Of a stretch of DNA of 64,000 nucleotides, positions 11,623-23,342 are shown in pieces. The notes below the pieces were generated by a model, which was not told where the DNA came from, ran no database searches, and saw only the letters and a list, made by a program, of their open reading frames with translations. The stretch is from NCBI GenBank assembly GCA_051453625.1, contig JBOZIK010000001.1:190510335-190574334 (forward strand), in the 5' to 3' direction. This stretch comes from Welwitschia mirabilis. Its lineage: Eukaryota > Gnetophyta > Gnetopsida > Welwitschiales. The stretch's first letter is position 1, and each line of letters opens with the position of its first letter. Both the position numbers and the translations under genes were made by a program.

Positions 11623-12680
11623 ATGTCCACAACTTCAGTCCTCCATCTATTATATGTTTAATCTTTCTCTATCATGTAGCTACCCTGTTTGCATCCACCT
11701 GATGTCCCTGCCTATCTTCACTAATGCCACTATGTTTTATGCACTTCACATGTTCATTCTTTGCTTATGGTCTTGTATCACATTTATTAATATTTTTAGT
11801 AGTAATGTAAGACTATTAAAATCTATTTTTAAACATATATTTCTTGATTTATTTAATGAGTTTCATTTTTAATTCATTTTTTAAACCTAATGATGAAATC
11901 TCTCATATGCTCTCTCTTCTGTTTATTATTTCTTTATTTTTTGAATGATTTCTTACTGATGCTTCAAAAAGACAAGTGGAAGACAAGGTGCCTTCATTGA
12001 GGAAGGAACTTTTATCTCCTTTATAAACATGTTTGCTTCATTTCACCTTGCATGAATCTAGATAAGAATATAAAATTATCTATTGATAGAAAATAATTTA
12101 TTTTATTACCCCAAGCAAGTGCTTGAATTTTATAAGAATGCTACATATGATGATGAAGATCCATAGATAATTCATTCTTGTATTCACCACACTTCATTTT
12201 ACGTATCTTGAGTAAATTTTGAAGTATTATTAGGGGTAATATACTTAAATAATCTTTAAATTTCTTTAGCAAAAACTTTAAAGTACTATTGTCATGTCTT
12301 GGATGGAGAGAATGAACCTAATTGAGAAGGTGCTCTATCATGGAAGTTTTAACATAATAACTAGCTTGCTTTATTTAAATTGATCATTTACAAAGTTCTA
12401 CCTATCTAACAAGTCACTGATGCTGATAGTAGCCATTTAGATATCATTAGAATTATCCAGGAAAATAGGCCTTTGGACACAACAAAGTTTTTATTTAAAA
12501 GCATCATAAATCATGTAAGGCATAAGAGTAATCTTCCTTTATCATGCCTCATTTTAGACATCGTTCATAAAATCCTTTATCAAACATTAGATTGTAAAGA
12601 TTAGGAGAAATCCTATGTAGAAACCATCACATACTAAAATATTACCCAAGTTTAAAAGTATCAAAGTACTAATTAGATCC
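11623..12680 (+). pseudogene. Athila-A third ORF, plant retrotransposon ORF superfamily (decayed)
   Basis: From an ATG at 11623 the region reads in broken frames. The best part, about 12080-12600, gives PKQVLEFYKNATYDDEDP, a later FEVLLGVIYLNNL, then LDIIRIIQENRPLDTTKFL and NHVRHKSNLPLSCLILDIV. The succession L-x-x-F-Y-x-N, L-L-G-V, L-F-K-x-I-x-x-x-x-x-x-K-x-N-L-P is what I associate with the plant-specific ORF found 3' of pol in many plant retrotransposons (Pfam family sometimes called Transposase_32 or putative plant transposon protein). Elements C and D carry relatives. Biochemical function is unknown. The frames hold many stops. The family name is from memory of the pattern and not from a search. 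Confidence 0.55.
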
Positions 12681-13289
12681 TAAGGTAATAGCAAGAGTAG
12701 CATCAAGAGTAAAAATAGTAGCAAGAGAAATAAATTCATCATGATCCTCCTTCCATCTATCCTATTCCTCGTTATGCTACTCTATATGTACATATAACAA
12801 CTTGTCATAATGACAACAACTTGTTGAAGGAACTTTACATCCCACTCCTTTTGTACCTTTCCCTCAACCTTCACATTCCCCATCTTCTTCTTCTAGTAAA
12901 ACATTTCTAGAGTAGGTGCTATGAGATTATAAGACTTGAATTGATAAATTATGAGAAAAAATGAAAAATATCTCTAAGAAAAAAAATGACACATCTCACA
13001 AGCAACAGTAAATGGATGAAAAATTAGAATGATTAGTCTTTCATAGAAGCTCATTTAAAATTACATTTTCATATATACATTAGAGTGTGTTACATTAAAT
13101 TATTTTCCAAGTGCATTACATTAAAATATTTAGCATGCTAGTTTAAAGTATTTGCATTATAGTGTTTACTAGTTTGAAGTGTTTACATCAAAGTGTTTTT
13201 CTAGGTTGTTGTATTAAGAAGCATATAATGAAAAACTTGCTTTTAAAAATTTTAGACCATTTTCAAAAATTGTATGAATTTTTTTCCCC

Positions 13290-13496
13290 AACTTTAAGGG
13301 CAAAGTTTAGTTTTGGTTAGGGAACATGACATCTTTTTTTGAAAGTTTTTCAATTTTGATGCTTTATTTTTTAAAACTTTATCAAATTTTTTATTTTAAA
13401 AGATATATCATTTTTTATACTTAAATATTTTTTCTAAATAATTTGTGATGTTGATCATTTATTTATTTAGGTTTTGCTAAGTGTATATCAAAAGTT
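13290..13496 (+). other. Athila-A pre-LTR segment with purine-rich tract
   Basis: The sequence aactttaagggcaaagttta followed by gttttggttagggaacatga matches element B at 30526-30570 (gaggacaaagttaagttttg, then gttggagggatggcatctga). Such G-rich blocks lie a short way before the 3' LTR in Athila elements. The tract next to the LTR itself reads atcaaaagttt. Confidence 0.6.
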
Positions 13497-14918
13497 TGAT
13501 TAGGAATGTGTTAACATGTAAAAATTAACATTTAGAACAAGTTTATTTGACTAATTTAGCATAGGAAAAGATATTAAAATAGTTGTTTTATCATAAAATT
13601 ATGTCTTCTTCTCTTTTTAGAATTATTTGTTAAATTATGAACTTTTCCATGATAATTTTATATTAAGTGTTACTTTTTGAAAGAGATACTCAAAATTAAA
13701 GAACATTCAACAAAAAATACAAGTGCTACAATTTAAGTCATCAACATCATTAGTTGTTTAGAGAAAAATAGTGGAAAAGCTACATTCTAAACTTATCATA
13801 ACAAATGAATCACATTCCACTTGAGGGCTTATTTAGAAATTAAATTAGAGACAACCATCAACCTCAAGGATGTGTGGTGGAGGCAGAAAATAACATGTGG
13901 CACTGACATGTGGCAATGACAAGTATGATGATGTGAGAAGACATATGATAATTGCACCACATAATAGAAGCATCATGATCCAAAGGCTACATCATAATCA
14001 CTTTCATAAGAAAATAAATATCCTTCATAAAGCTACATGATGAAATTTATAACCTCCCAAATTGTAACTGCCTAAAGTGTAACCCCTTTAATTGTAAGCA
14101 CTACCAACCACTACAAGACAAAGGCTTTCAACCACTTCTAAGCTCATACCAACCACTTCTAATCTCATACTTACCTATAAAAATGCCTTAAGCCTTTATT
14201 ATAAGAGATATTTGGTTGGAAAATATAGTTAAAACCTATAGAACATTAGGTTAACATGGCTTTCTAGCCCCTCCCTTGGAGCATGGTTATTCTGAGGCTA
14301 GTTTAAGAAGTTTATATTAGTTTCATCTTCTTCATTTAATGTAATGTATTTATTATTCTATTATAAATTTAGTTGTTTATTCTTTAATTTTTAGTGCACA
14401 TAACCTTATTCTTTTAATCCTTAAGTGAGATTATATTATCAAGTTATTTTAATATTGATGAGTTATTTAAGTTGATGTATTGGTTATAGTTACAATTATT
14501 TTATGGATATTAAGCATAATTTTCCTTACTTTCCATATTCATGAGGGGCTATGAAGGATGAAAGTGATTATTCATTTCACTAACACTCACGTGATAAATA
14601 AGATTATATTACCATGCCCCGAGTCATCACGACTTGATAGTTTAAGACTTGTTTCAGGAAAATTACAATATATTGTTTTGAATATATGCTACTAGACAAG
14701 TTAAGATAGTCATTTAGAGCTCATCCATTTCTCTACTTAATTGATCAAATTTCATTTTAATCTCAACTCTTGATTTTAAATTATTTTGATTTCATTATAG
14801 GATTGATCATCTTATGTTATGTATATTAAGATTTACATTAATTATTCTTGTGAAAGGATGATAATAGTTGATTATCTAGTTTTTGTTATAGTTTGCATTT
14901 ATTACAATGAATAACACA
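13497..14918 (+). repeat. Athila-A 3' LTR
   Basis: About 1.42 kb. The start (tgattaggaatgtgttaaca, then tgtaaaaattaaca) matches the starts of both element B LTRs, and the end (gtttgcatttattac...aca) matches the 5' LTR remnant at 6487-6548. The middle has the ggttggaaaatatag and tcttcatttaatgtaatg region expected of the promoter/R segment. The exact first base is uncertain by about 10 bp. Confidence 0.8.
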
Positions 14919-17780
14919 ATAATATTACAAAAAATAGACTAGAACTATTAATTTCATTATTGAAAAGCCTAGTAACCTCAAAGAAATATAATGCAGATTA
15001 TATTGAGCATCAACATAAGTTCATCACATTCATACATAATGAAGGGCTCTTATCATTAAATCAATGATGTTTAAATAAAGTGTATGCTATTTTATAAGGG
15101 ATGAATGAAAATTATATGAAGATATAGACAGAGACTAGTAATCACAAATAGAAATGAATAAAGTCATTATCTCATAAAGATAATTATTAAACAATGTTAG
15201 AAGAAAATAAGAACTAATCCAATGGATCTCAAATAAAAATAAATAATTAAAATCTAAAATTGAGAGCATTCAAGTGTCATATTTTACTTCAAAAATTGAT
15301 CATTAATCTCTAAGGACTATTTTATCAGGTATTACAGGGAACCTAAATAACTTTATAAGATAAATAAAGGAATAATCTAATGGAGACCCCTCTAAACATA
15401 AAAATTTTGATATATCCTTTAATAATTTTGTTGTAAGAATAGAATAAAAATTAGAAAAGCATCATAGTAGGAAGAGTTAACATTGAAAATAATGAGTAAC
15501 TAATTATTTTTTGATATTAAAGGCCCTATTAAATTGATATGCCTAGAATTAATCCAAACCACTATTTAAAATTTGGAAAAAGAAAACATGTGACTATTTC
15601 ATAAAACTTGCATGATGCAAGTTATATTGAGGAAAAGCAAAGAGTTTGAAAATAAAAAATTAACTATTCCTTAAAGTTCACATTATTACACACAAAACCT
15701 ATTTAATTTTATTGGCAAATTTCAAGAAGATCTATAAAATGTAATATAAAAGACTTTAAGGAGATGGTCAAAGATCAATAGAAATTTTGAATCTTGTGAA
15801 GGGAAATTACAAAGATTAAAAAATGACTTTAATAAAGATAGAAAAGATTTATTTATTAAAGAATCTTAAAAAATCATAAAGACTATAGTTATAAATTCAA
15901 TAAATCCATGGAGAAGTGTATAATGAACTTAAATCCATTTAGAATAACTTCTTAAAATTTACAATATCTTCCTATACTTCCTGAGATATTAGTTACTAAT
16001 ATGAATATGATAAGGGATGCCTTTGCTAACATTTTTCAAAAATTTGGAATAGCTAACCCTATAGGTATATGTACTATACCCTTTAAAGAAACTTTAGGCG
16101 AGGGTACTAAAGAAGAAACTATACCAATACTTGTTATTACACATTCTATCAAAAAATCTCAAATAGCTAGTCTAAAGGATTTCCTGCTCTAAAATGGAAG
16201 AGGAAACTAGGATAACTTAAATCTCCATCAAAGGAAAGAGGCTAAGGAAAAGGTAAGAATATCTAAGAAGTTTTAATCTCAAAATAAATAGATTCAATGT
16301 ACTTGAATGATCCTACCTTTAAAGAATAATAGAGGAAACTTTTGAAATCCATTAAAAAAGAAAGAAAATTGGTTCAACTAGCTAAAAAACTAAAAGTAGA
16401 AGAAGAGTTTAAATAGAAACCATTTGTTTTTAAAAGAAGAACAAAAAATAAGTCCATTTTGTTAAGGGACTAATGAAGCTTAAGAATTGGGGAAACTGAT
16501 GAATAAAAAAGTTAATATATTTAAGATGTTGTTTTGTACAACTTTAGTGATTAATGAATATGTTTTTTTTATTGTTAGTAATATGTTCTTTAAATTTTAT
16601 TATTAGTTAGTAAATTTGTTTGTATGCATTAGAATGATACACTATAGGTACAAAATATAACTTAATAGATACATTCTGAGGGAATTATTTTTGAAAAAAA
16701 AAGGAACTACTTCTTTTCACGTGGCATATTACAAGAGTCAGAATAGGAATAATTAAGGAGAAAGTTAAAATACATGAATAAAAGGATGGAAGAAGGAAGA
16801 AAAGGGATCTTTTGATAAGAATAACAAGGAGAATCCTAAAGCAAAGAATCAAGATAAGGAAAAAACTCTAGAATACTCTAATAAAAGAAGTGATCAATGT
16901 TTTCCAAGATAAACTATAGCCTAAAAAGGACATTATTATCATAAGTACACTCTATAATAACTTTATTATTTGATATAATTATAAATTAGGTAGAGAAGCA
17001 ATCTTTCTATAATGAAATTACATACTTAAAAGTATCGTAAATAGTGAATGCTACTTGAAAAAGTAGTATTCTTACTCTCTCACTCTAATATCTNNNNNNN
17101 NNNNNNNNNNNNNNNNNNNNNNNNNNNNNNNNNNNNNNNGTTTTTAAGTTTATTCTATAAATTTTTTCTTTGTAAATCCCTCATGCTTTATTATATGTGT
17201 ATAAATAAGTATATTTTATATTGTTTTAATAACTAATCCTAATGGGGCTTGTGAAAGCAATAGCTCTTAAAAGAGGGTTAATTTCAGTAACCTAAACAAT
17301 AGGCTAATAGATTCTTCATAAAATAATTAAAAAGTCGATTCCCAACTTAAACTATCTAAGTTGAATATTTGTAAGAAGTAATCTTGGAAACATAACCCAA
17401 ACTAGGGTTATTGTAAATTTGACTATCTTTGTCAGTTCTATAGGTTATTAATAAGTGCTCATAATAGTAAAAGATAATGATGGGTAGTGCATAGGTTTAA
17501 TGTTTAATGTAGCTCTTAAATAAATTTTGTTCAATAAATTATTTATAAATTTTGACATTGGAAATTTTCAAATGGATTAAACAATGCAAGAGAAATATCA
17601 AGATGTAGAAGAAGAAATTACGATAATGGTTTAACCACCACATAATAATAGGAGAAAAAAAGACAACAAATATCCCCTTGATGAATCATCTAAGAATTAG
17701 ATTATTATTAGAGTGATAAAACATGGCTCTAGAATTCCATATAGAATTGATAATATTAATTACAAAATAATCATTATAAA
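14919..17780. other. unassigned AT-rich stretch with coding-like fragments
   Basis: No LTR, primer site or known domain is recognised. A lysine-rich open-frame patch at about 15900-16500 is described separately. A 46-N gap lies at 17094-17139. Around 17240-17500 the base composition is closer to ordinary plant non-coding DNA, with no frame longer than about 60 codons. It may be a further decayed element older than its neighbours. Confidence 0.4.
15900..16470 (+). pseudogene. unrecognised coding-like remnant
   Basis: An open frame at 16001-16192 (start MNMIRDAFANIFQKFGIANP) and a shifted frame at about 16297-16475 reading YLNDPTFKE, then RKLLKSIKKERKLVQLAKKL, then KPFVFKRRTKNKS look like parts of one lysine-rich protein broken by stops. 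The charged C-terminal part could suit a gag or other nucleic-acid-binding protein, but no motif identifies it. I assign no function. Confidence 0.3.
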
Positions 17781-17938
17781 GTGGACTAACCATAACAATA
17801 TGAACTAACCATGATAATGTGGACTAATCATGACAACATAGGCTAATCATGACAATGTGAACTAGCCATGATAATATGGAATAATGTAGCGATGACAATA
17901 TGGAATAAGCATAACAATGTTAACTAATCAAGATAAGG
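17781..17938. repeat. ~20-bp tandem array, about eight degenerate units
   Basis: Units of the form ggactaaccatgacaatgt follow head to tail, with variants ggctaatcatgacaatgt, gaactagccatgataatat and ggaataagcataacaatgt. Unit length is 18-24 bp. The array lies just downstream, on the minus strand, of a copia gag remnant. Confidence 0.8.
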
Positions 17939-17949
17939 GATAAATCCAA

Positions 17950-18690
17950 CATTTAAAAACTTAGAGCTATATATTTGGAAGTTTCTTTTTATTTTCTTAT
18001 TTATGTCACCATACCTAAAGTCTTCAATTTTCCATCATGTAGATCCTTTGCTCATTGAAAGTAGTTTATTACTACATGACCTTGCTTATTGTAATAATAG
18101 TATTCTATCTTTCTTTATCATCTTTTATGTTCTTTTTATAAAAATTCTACCTTTAAGCAATTAAAGCACCTTCTTTAAGTTCATGTTGATACATCTTTTT
18201 ATCTTCTTCAATGAGTGTGAATATAGTATTTTATAATGTGCAAGAAATATTATTTAAATTTAAGATGAAGATCATATTTAGAAGGAAGAATACTTAGTAA
18301 AATGACTTTTGTATCTTCATCATTAACCTTTGAATTTGTGATAACAATTTGTGATAAAAGTGATCTAAAGTAATTGACATATTGATTCATGTCTCCTTAA
18401 TCCTCCATTTTTAAACTATAAATTTGATGCTTTAGTTCTAGTTTAGATTTATTTCCACTTAAACAAAATAATTTACACAAGTTATTCTAGACTTATTTTG
18501 ATAACTTTTACTTAAGTAAATATAATGATATAATCATCCTCAAGACTAAGTTCGATGAGAAAAAGTGCTTCTTAATCATCATCTTTCTAATCATTAATTT
18601 TTTTAGATCTTTTGTCTTAGGTACTTTACCACTAATCATTTTTCACACACCTTTATTAATTAGAAAAAGTTGTATTTTTAATTGCCATGT
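17950..18690 (-). pseudogene. copia gag fragment, minus strand (decayed)
   Basis: Read on the minus strand this gives the copia gag core in broken frames: an L-E-L-K-H-x-I-Y-x-L-K-M-E-D block, then NQYVNYFRSLLSQ-like and KVNDEDTKVILLSILPSKYD-like segments around 18300-18400, then an acidic IEEDKKMYQHELK-like block. A zinc knuckle follows at about 18050-18110, where all Cys positions read as Tyr (EYYYYNKQGHVVINYFQ). Those Cys-to-Tyr changes are single G-to-A transitions. No protease or pol follows to the left and no LTR is adjacent, so this is an isolated fragment. Confidence 0.72.
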
Positions 18691-18699
18691 GTTCTTTCA

Positions 18700-20429
18700 T
18701 TGAATTTTTCAATGCTTTTACTCATGATTTTCTTATTATCTTAGTAAGAATTAGTGATTTTACCCTTTTTATTTTTTTAAAAATAATTTTATTTCCCCTT
18801 AAATAAAGGTCTTTTACTCTTATTACTTCACTAATAATCTTGGAGGGTTAAATACCTCCTAACATAATCCCCTCCCACCTCCTCCTGCCCACTTAAAACC
18901 CTCCCAATTTCCCAATAAAATAAGCTTATTAAAAAATTACAAAGATATAAGGGTTATACCTCTTAAAAATCCATTTTGTAAATAAGAAAATTCAAACTTC
19001 TAAAATCATCCTCACTAACGTATCTCCTTAGTTATTATATTTTCATTTTTTTTGCCCCCATTCTCTTTTTTAAAGAGAAATCTAAAACTCATATAATTTT
19101 CAAAATTAATAATAGAAATCCAAAATAGTACCTATCAAAAGCATAGTAAATGAAAACATGCCTACTATGAGAGTACTGCTATGAAGCCAATTTTTAATAG
19201 CATGATCAATATTTACTAGTAAAGTATCCCTTGAATCCCAAGTAAGTATGAAAAGATAGGGCAATCCTTCAAGATAGGAGTTCTTAAATACTTAAATACC
19301 TCATAAGTAGAATTCGCAACTACAAAATTTTCTAAAGAAACATTAAAGGGTGAAGATAATCATCCTCTACTATTATTCTCTAGTACCTATAGATAACTCA
19401 CCACTCAGAAAGCCATTTTATAGGTATTTTAGTTGATGATTTTGTGACATAAGAGAAGCTTCAAAAGTGATAAGTCATTTGGAGAGGATTAAGAAGCAGC
19501 ATAGAAGAACTTATACATAGGATATTAAAGTCATAATTGGAACTCAACATTGCACTTATCTTAGAATAGTTTAATGTTACACTTAAAGCCTAATAACATA
19601 CTTAATTATGGAAATCTAATATTGCAATTGAATCTTGGTGTTACATTTGGTCATCGCGGTCTAATGTCATACTTGAAATCCAATGTTACACTTTTCTATC
19701 TTTGAAGTATAATGTTACATTTACCTATTTGTTAGGCCTGATATTACACTTTTTTCTTCCTAGGCCTATTAACCCACTACTAGGCCTATCGTCACAGTTA
19801 CCTATTCCATAGGTTTGATGTAGTCCTTATCTCTTCATAGGACTAATGTCATAGTTTCTTGCACTTTTGATAGTTGTAATAGTTATGATACCTACCTTAA
19901 TGGTTATCAAATGTTAATCAACTATCATGACAGTTATAGAATAATATTTAAAAGTATACTTAAAGGATAGTATAATCCAAATAAAGGGGAATGGTAGAAG
20001 GGAGACACAACATACATTAAAGAATCATGAAGCAGAGAGTAAATTCTCGAATCAGTACTACTAAGAATCAATTAAATGAGATTCACTTACAAAATAAGAA
20101 CCCTCTAATAGGATTAAATTACTCCTTTTGCACATGGAATAAATAAACCATCTATATGAAACATGATCTATAGGCACCACTAGGATAGCCTTCCAGTTCC
20201 AAATAAAACTTGCTTATTGAAAAAACTTGGTCTCCAAAGTATACGAATCAAGATTTTAAACATAGAAATCAATATTTAAGAATTCATATCCAATCAAGTA
20301 AGTAGCCCAATAGTAAAATAAAGAGAGATCAAGAAGATCACAAAAATGATATATTTGCAAATCTATGAGGGTAACATAGGGATCAATGAGAAAGCTATGT
20401 CATGGTTTTAATAAATAGGAAAATGCTTT
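18700..20429. other. unassigned stretch containing a degenerate minisatellite
   Basis: No coding domain is seen. A pyrimidine-rich patch at 18850-18910 (tcccctcccacctcctcctg) stands out from the AT-rich background, and the minisatellite at about 19570-19860 is listed separately. The 5' LTR of the chromovirus that follows was looked for here and not found. Confidence 0.5.
19570..19860. repeat. degenerate minisatellite, core ctaatgttacactt
   Basis: About eleven variants of ctaatgttacactt recur at spacings of 20-38 bp: 19573, 19593, 19617, 19642, 19662, 19684, 19709, 19738, 19776, 19815 and 19842. Several are preceded by taggcct or ggtct. The irregular spacing argues for an old, heavily mutated array. 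Confidence 0.65.
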
Positions 20430-20479
20430 ATCCTCTAAAATATACTACTAGAAATAAGATATATCCATGGTACTATTTT

Positions 20480-21060
20480 CTCATTAAAAAAACACAAGAA
20501 TAATGGCTTTAATACCCATAAAAATTTGATCATAGAATCATCTAGGAAATTTTTATAGAGGAATTTAAGAAGAATTTTATTCTTAATGACTTTATTAAAG
20601 GTCAAATTTTTAATTCAATGACTACATTTGGAAAAGTACCTATTGAATTAGCATTAATTAAAATTTCAATGCTTAATAAAGTATCAAAAAAATTTCTCAA
20701 AGAAGAAACTTATCAATAGTTCTATTAGCACACTTCCATCAAATACCTAAAGCAACCTACATATAGAAATCAAATTAATTTAAGATTCTTATAGAAAGAT
20801 AAGATACTATATTGAAACAAATAATAATAGGTAGATAGATAATCAACCTAGTTAAGCAAGCACTCTAAATTCTACTAGAAATCAACCTCCTCATGATGGA
20901 TTTCAATGAAATATCATTTTTTATAAATGCAAGAAGGGATAATACATCACTAAAAATTTTCCTTTCAAGAATCAAAGTACTACTTCTTTCACATCAAATC
21001 AACCTCAAGGATCACAATGTCAAGTGCCACCTAAAAAACATTTATATGTTGCTCTACACA
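20480..21060 (+). pseudogene. Chromovirus E gag (decayed)
   Basis: One frame reads EIFIEEFKKNFILNDFIKGQ, with VPIELALIKISMLNKVSKKF and a KEETYQ segment after it. This is the W-x-x-F-x-x-x-F-x-x-x-F-x-x-E-F-x-x-L helix pattern of gypsy gag. The zinc knuckle lies at about 20910-20975 as FYKCKKG-stop-YITKNFPFKN: the second Cys survives, while the first Cys, the His and the last Cys are replaced. A serine/glutamine-rich tail (QSTTSFTSNQPQGSQ-like) follows, as usual between gag and protease. Dead by several stops. Confidence 0.72.
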
Positions 21061-21649
21061 TAATTTTGCTTTCTAATTAGTTTTATTTTTAGAATTACAT
21101 GGTTTTATTTCTTACTTTTTTATTAATTTCTTAGTAAATAGTGATGAGTATTATTCCTTAATAGGATTAGAAGGAATTAAACATTAGAATTAAATTTTAT
21201 AAACCAATCTTATTAGCCCCATGTTCATTTGGAGAGTGAATTCTTAAGAAGAAGGGAGAGAAGTGGCTTCACATTTTTTATAGGAAGTTTTCATATTTCA
21301 CAGAGCCTTATAGTTTACCAATTTAAGTAGAGATCCCAAGTTACTATCTGGAGTTTAGTATCACTTATCATCTAGAATCTAATAACCTTCTATATTTCCA
21401 TGTAATGCTCATCTTTTAAGACTCTATGTGGAAGAAACTACTCAACTCCAATAAAGTGGTTAGACTTCATACAAAGAAAGATTAGAAGAAAAAAGAAACC
21501 ATATTCCAAGGAGAAGATAATAGAAGAGTTTATCAACAAGATTGAAAAGGAACTGCTAAGAAAATTAAGACTAGTATAAGGGATTCTATGACCAGACACA
21601 TTTGACTTATAAGTTAGAGTTGACATCCAATAAGTTTTAACTTTATTTA

Positions 21650-21925
21650 GTGATACATATTAGTATTTTGAAGCCTTATAATAAAGGATAAAGTTTAATA
21701 TTACACACTTAATTAGAATAATATTTTGTTAATTCCTAATCTTACTCTTGATGTTTAGCCTAAGGAGATATTAGACCCTTATATTAAGAAACTATAAAAT
21801 AGAAACATTAAAAAAAAAGTGTTGCTAAAATGGATACATTTAATAAGGATATATGAGGACATAGGAAGTCATGCAATAAGACCTTTTCCCATTTATTCAA
21901 GAAAAGGTGATGAATATGTATTATA
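21650..21925 (+). pseudogene. Chromovirus E pol C-terminus with chromodomain (decayed)
   Basis: A frame at about 21656 reads HISILKPYNKG, the V-S-x-L-K-P-Y block that ends chromovirus integrase. Then a segment reads EILDPYIKKL, followed by VLLKWIHL and, after a frame change, NKTFSHLFKKR. The spacing of I-L-D...K-L...V-L-x-K-W...F-P-H-L-F matches the chromodomain tail, which in this clade targets integration to heterochromatin. The aromatic residues after K-W are lost. Confidence 0.68.
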
Positions 21926-22093
21926 TATTTTATATGCCTTTAATTGATCTTCATATCAATTAATGACTAAGGAATTTAGGTTAAAGTATTTCATCCATTA
22001 AGGAGTTAATCTGCAAAATTGAAGATGAATAACCAAGGGATGCAAGCATAAGTAATCCATCCACTAGAATTCAATGCTCAAGTATGAGCTAAA

Positions 22094-22108
22094 AGAGCGA
22101 GAGGGGGA
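22094..22108 (+). other. Chromovirus E polypurine tract
   Basis: The run agagcgagagggggа-type tract (purines with one c) ends directly at the TG of the LTR at 22109. Its position and composition are those of a plus-strand primer. Confidence 0.75.
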
Positions 22109-22507
22109 TGTAATGTTCTAAAATTAATTTTTAGTTAAGTGATTATTTGCTAAGAAATATTCACCAAAGGATGTGATCCTTACATTATAACAATATATTC
22201 CTTCATCTTGGTTCTTAATCTTATGGCATTACCTAGGGGTTGATAGATTAGGTGGATGTAACTGATGATAATCTTGGCTAATCCCCAAGGATCCTAAGAG
22301 GGGTAATAAGGTTGTAGTCCACATCTTTACCTTTTACCACTAGTCCAAGGCTGAAATAAGGCATAGAAAATAAAATGCTGCTATGTTAATAAATATACAT
22401 TTCATTTTTATAAAATTAATGTGTTATCAAAATCTTTATTTCTTAATTTCTAATGTTCCTTATTAAATGTGAAGTTCAATCCTAATTTAGTAATTTGGAA
22501 CATTACA
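22109..22507 (+). repeat. Chromovirus E 3' LTR, 399 bp
   Basis: It starts tgtaatgttc and ends gaacattaca, a perfect 10-bp inverted terminal repeat with TG...CA ends, directly after the polypurine tract. The start and end are therefore precise. No second copy is seen in the window. Confidence 0.88.
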
Positions 22508-23342
22508 TGTATTTTAGAAAATATATAAGAACCTAAGATATGAGTTTAATCCACTCTTACTGACTAAGAAAGGAGATTCCATATCTTGCAAAATTTCATT
22601 TGAATAATATAATTGGCACCTTTGAAAATTGATACTTAATAAATGATGGAAATGTTTGAAAATATCAATTTATGAAATGGATTTCTTAAGAAGAAACTTT
22701 AACTATTAAAGCTTTAGTTTCTTAGATGATAGTGTAACTTTAGAAATACGAAGTATCTTATTTTTTTTCCTTCTTTAAGTTTAGAAGTTCAAATCTATGA
22801 ATTTTTAATGCCATGACTTGTTTTTTTTGTGAAAAAAGTTTTAATTAATCTTAAATCCTATTAGGATAATATAATTCTTATTATTTTAAGGTTTTTTTTT
22901 TTAATTGGCTAAAACCTCCTTTTACACTTATTTTATTACTCATACATAAAGCTTGATTTCACTTTTTTGAATAAGAAACAATCCTACATGAATTTCATAA
23001 CTCTATATTTAGTTGTAATTATTAGGGTTAGATCTTGTACTAGATTTATTTTAATCAAGATTTCTAGGTTTTTATGATTAAATGATCCTTGATATATAAG
23101 TTATTTCATTGTCAATTCATCTAACATTAGTCCTAAGATAGTAAGAATCTTCTTTATACATATATTCTTCCAAATCTTAAGAAGTTTTCATAATGATCTA
23201 TCATTTTTACATGGTATTGATTTATATAATTGTTACTTTCTTGAATTTTAATTTTATAACATGACATGATCTTCTGAACTTGATATTTTCTAAATTATTT
23301 AAATTATAATGTCTATCTTATTATGGTTACTAAGATGTGGGT
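22508..23342. other. unassigned AT-rich stretch
   Basis: I find no reliable domain on either strand. On the minus strand it lies immediately inside the putative primer site at 23343, so it would be the 5' internal region of a minus-strand copia element, but no gag signature is convincing. Confidence 0.4.

Larger units (their letters stand above)
6488..14918 (+). mobile_element. Athila-A: pol-less Athila-like Ty3/gypsy element with a third ORF
   Basis: A remnant of the 5' LTR end (6487-6548), an Athila-like post-LTR primer region, gag, retropepsin, a non-coding middle, a third ORF, a purine-rich pre-LTR segment and a 1.4-kb 3' LTR follow each other on the + strand. No RT, RNase H or integrase signature is visible between the protease (ends about 10134) and the third ORF (from about 11620). 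Element B (23940-32071) shares the same protease-to-non-coding junction, so the lack of pol is probably inherited and not a private deletion. The rest of the 5' LTR must lie left of the window, beyond the inserted Cop1. Confidence 0.85.
20430..22507 (+). mobile_element. Chromovirus E: Ty3/gypsy remnant with most of pol deleted
   Basis: A gypsy gag with a CCHC remnant (20480-21060) is followed after about 0.6 kb by the end of pol with a chromodomain (21650-21925), a polypurine tract and one LTR of 399 bp. Protease, RT, RNase H and most of integrase are absent. No 5' LTR is found upstream. The gag style, chromodomain and short LTR with a TGTAATGTTC start point to the chromovirus clade. Confidence 0.75.

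Noticed and set aside
21438-21626. Minus-strand serine/phenylalanine-rich frame of 62 codons
   Set aside because: Lies opposite the pol remnant of the chromovirus; composition reflects the A-rich plus strand.
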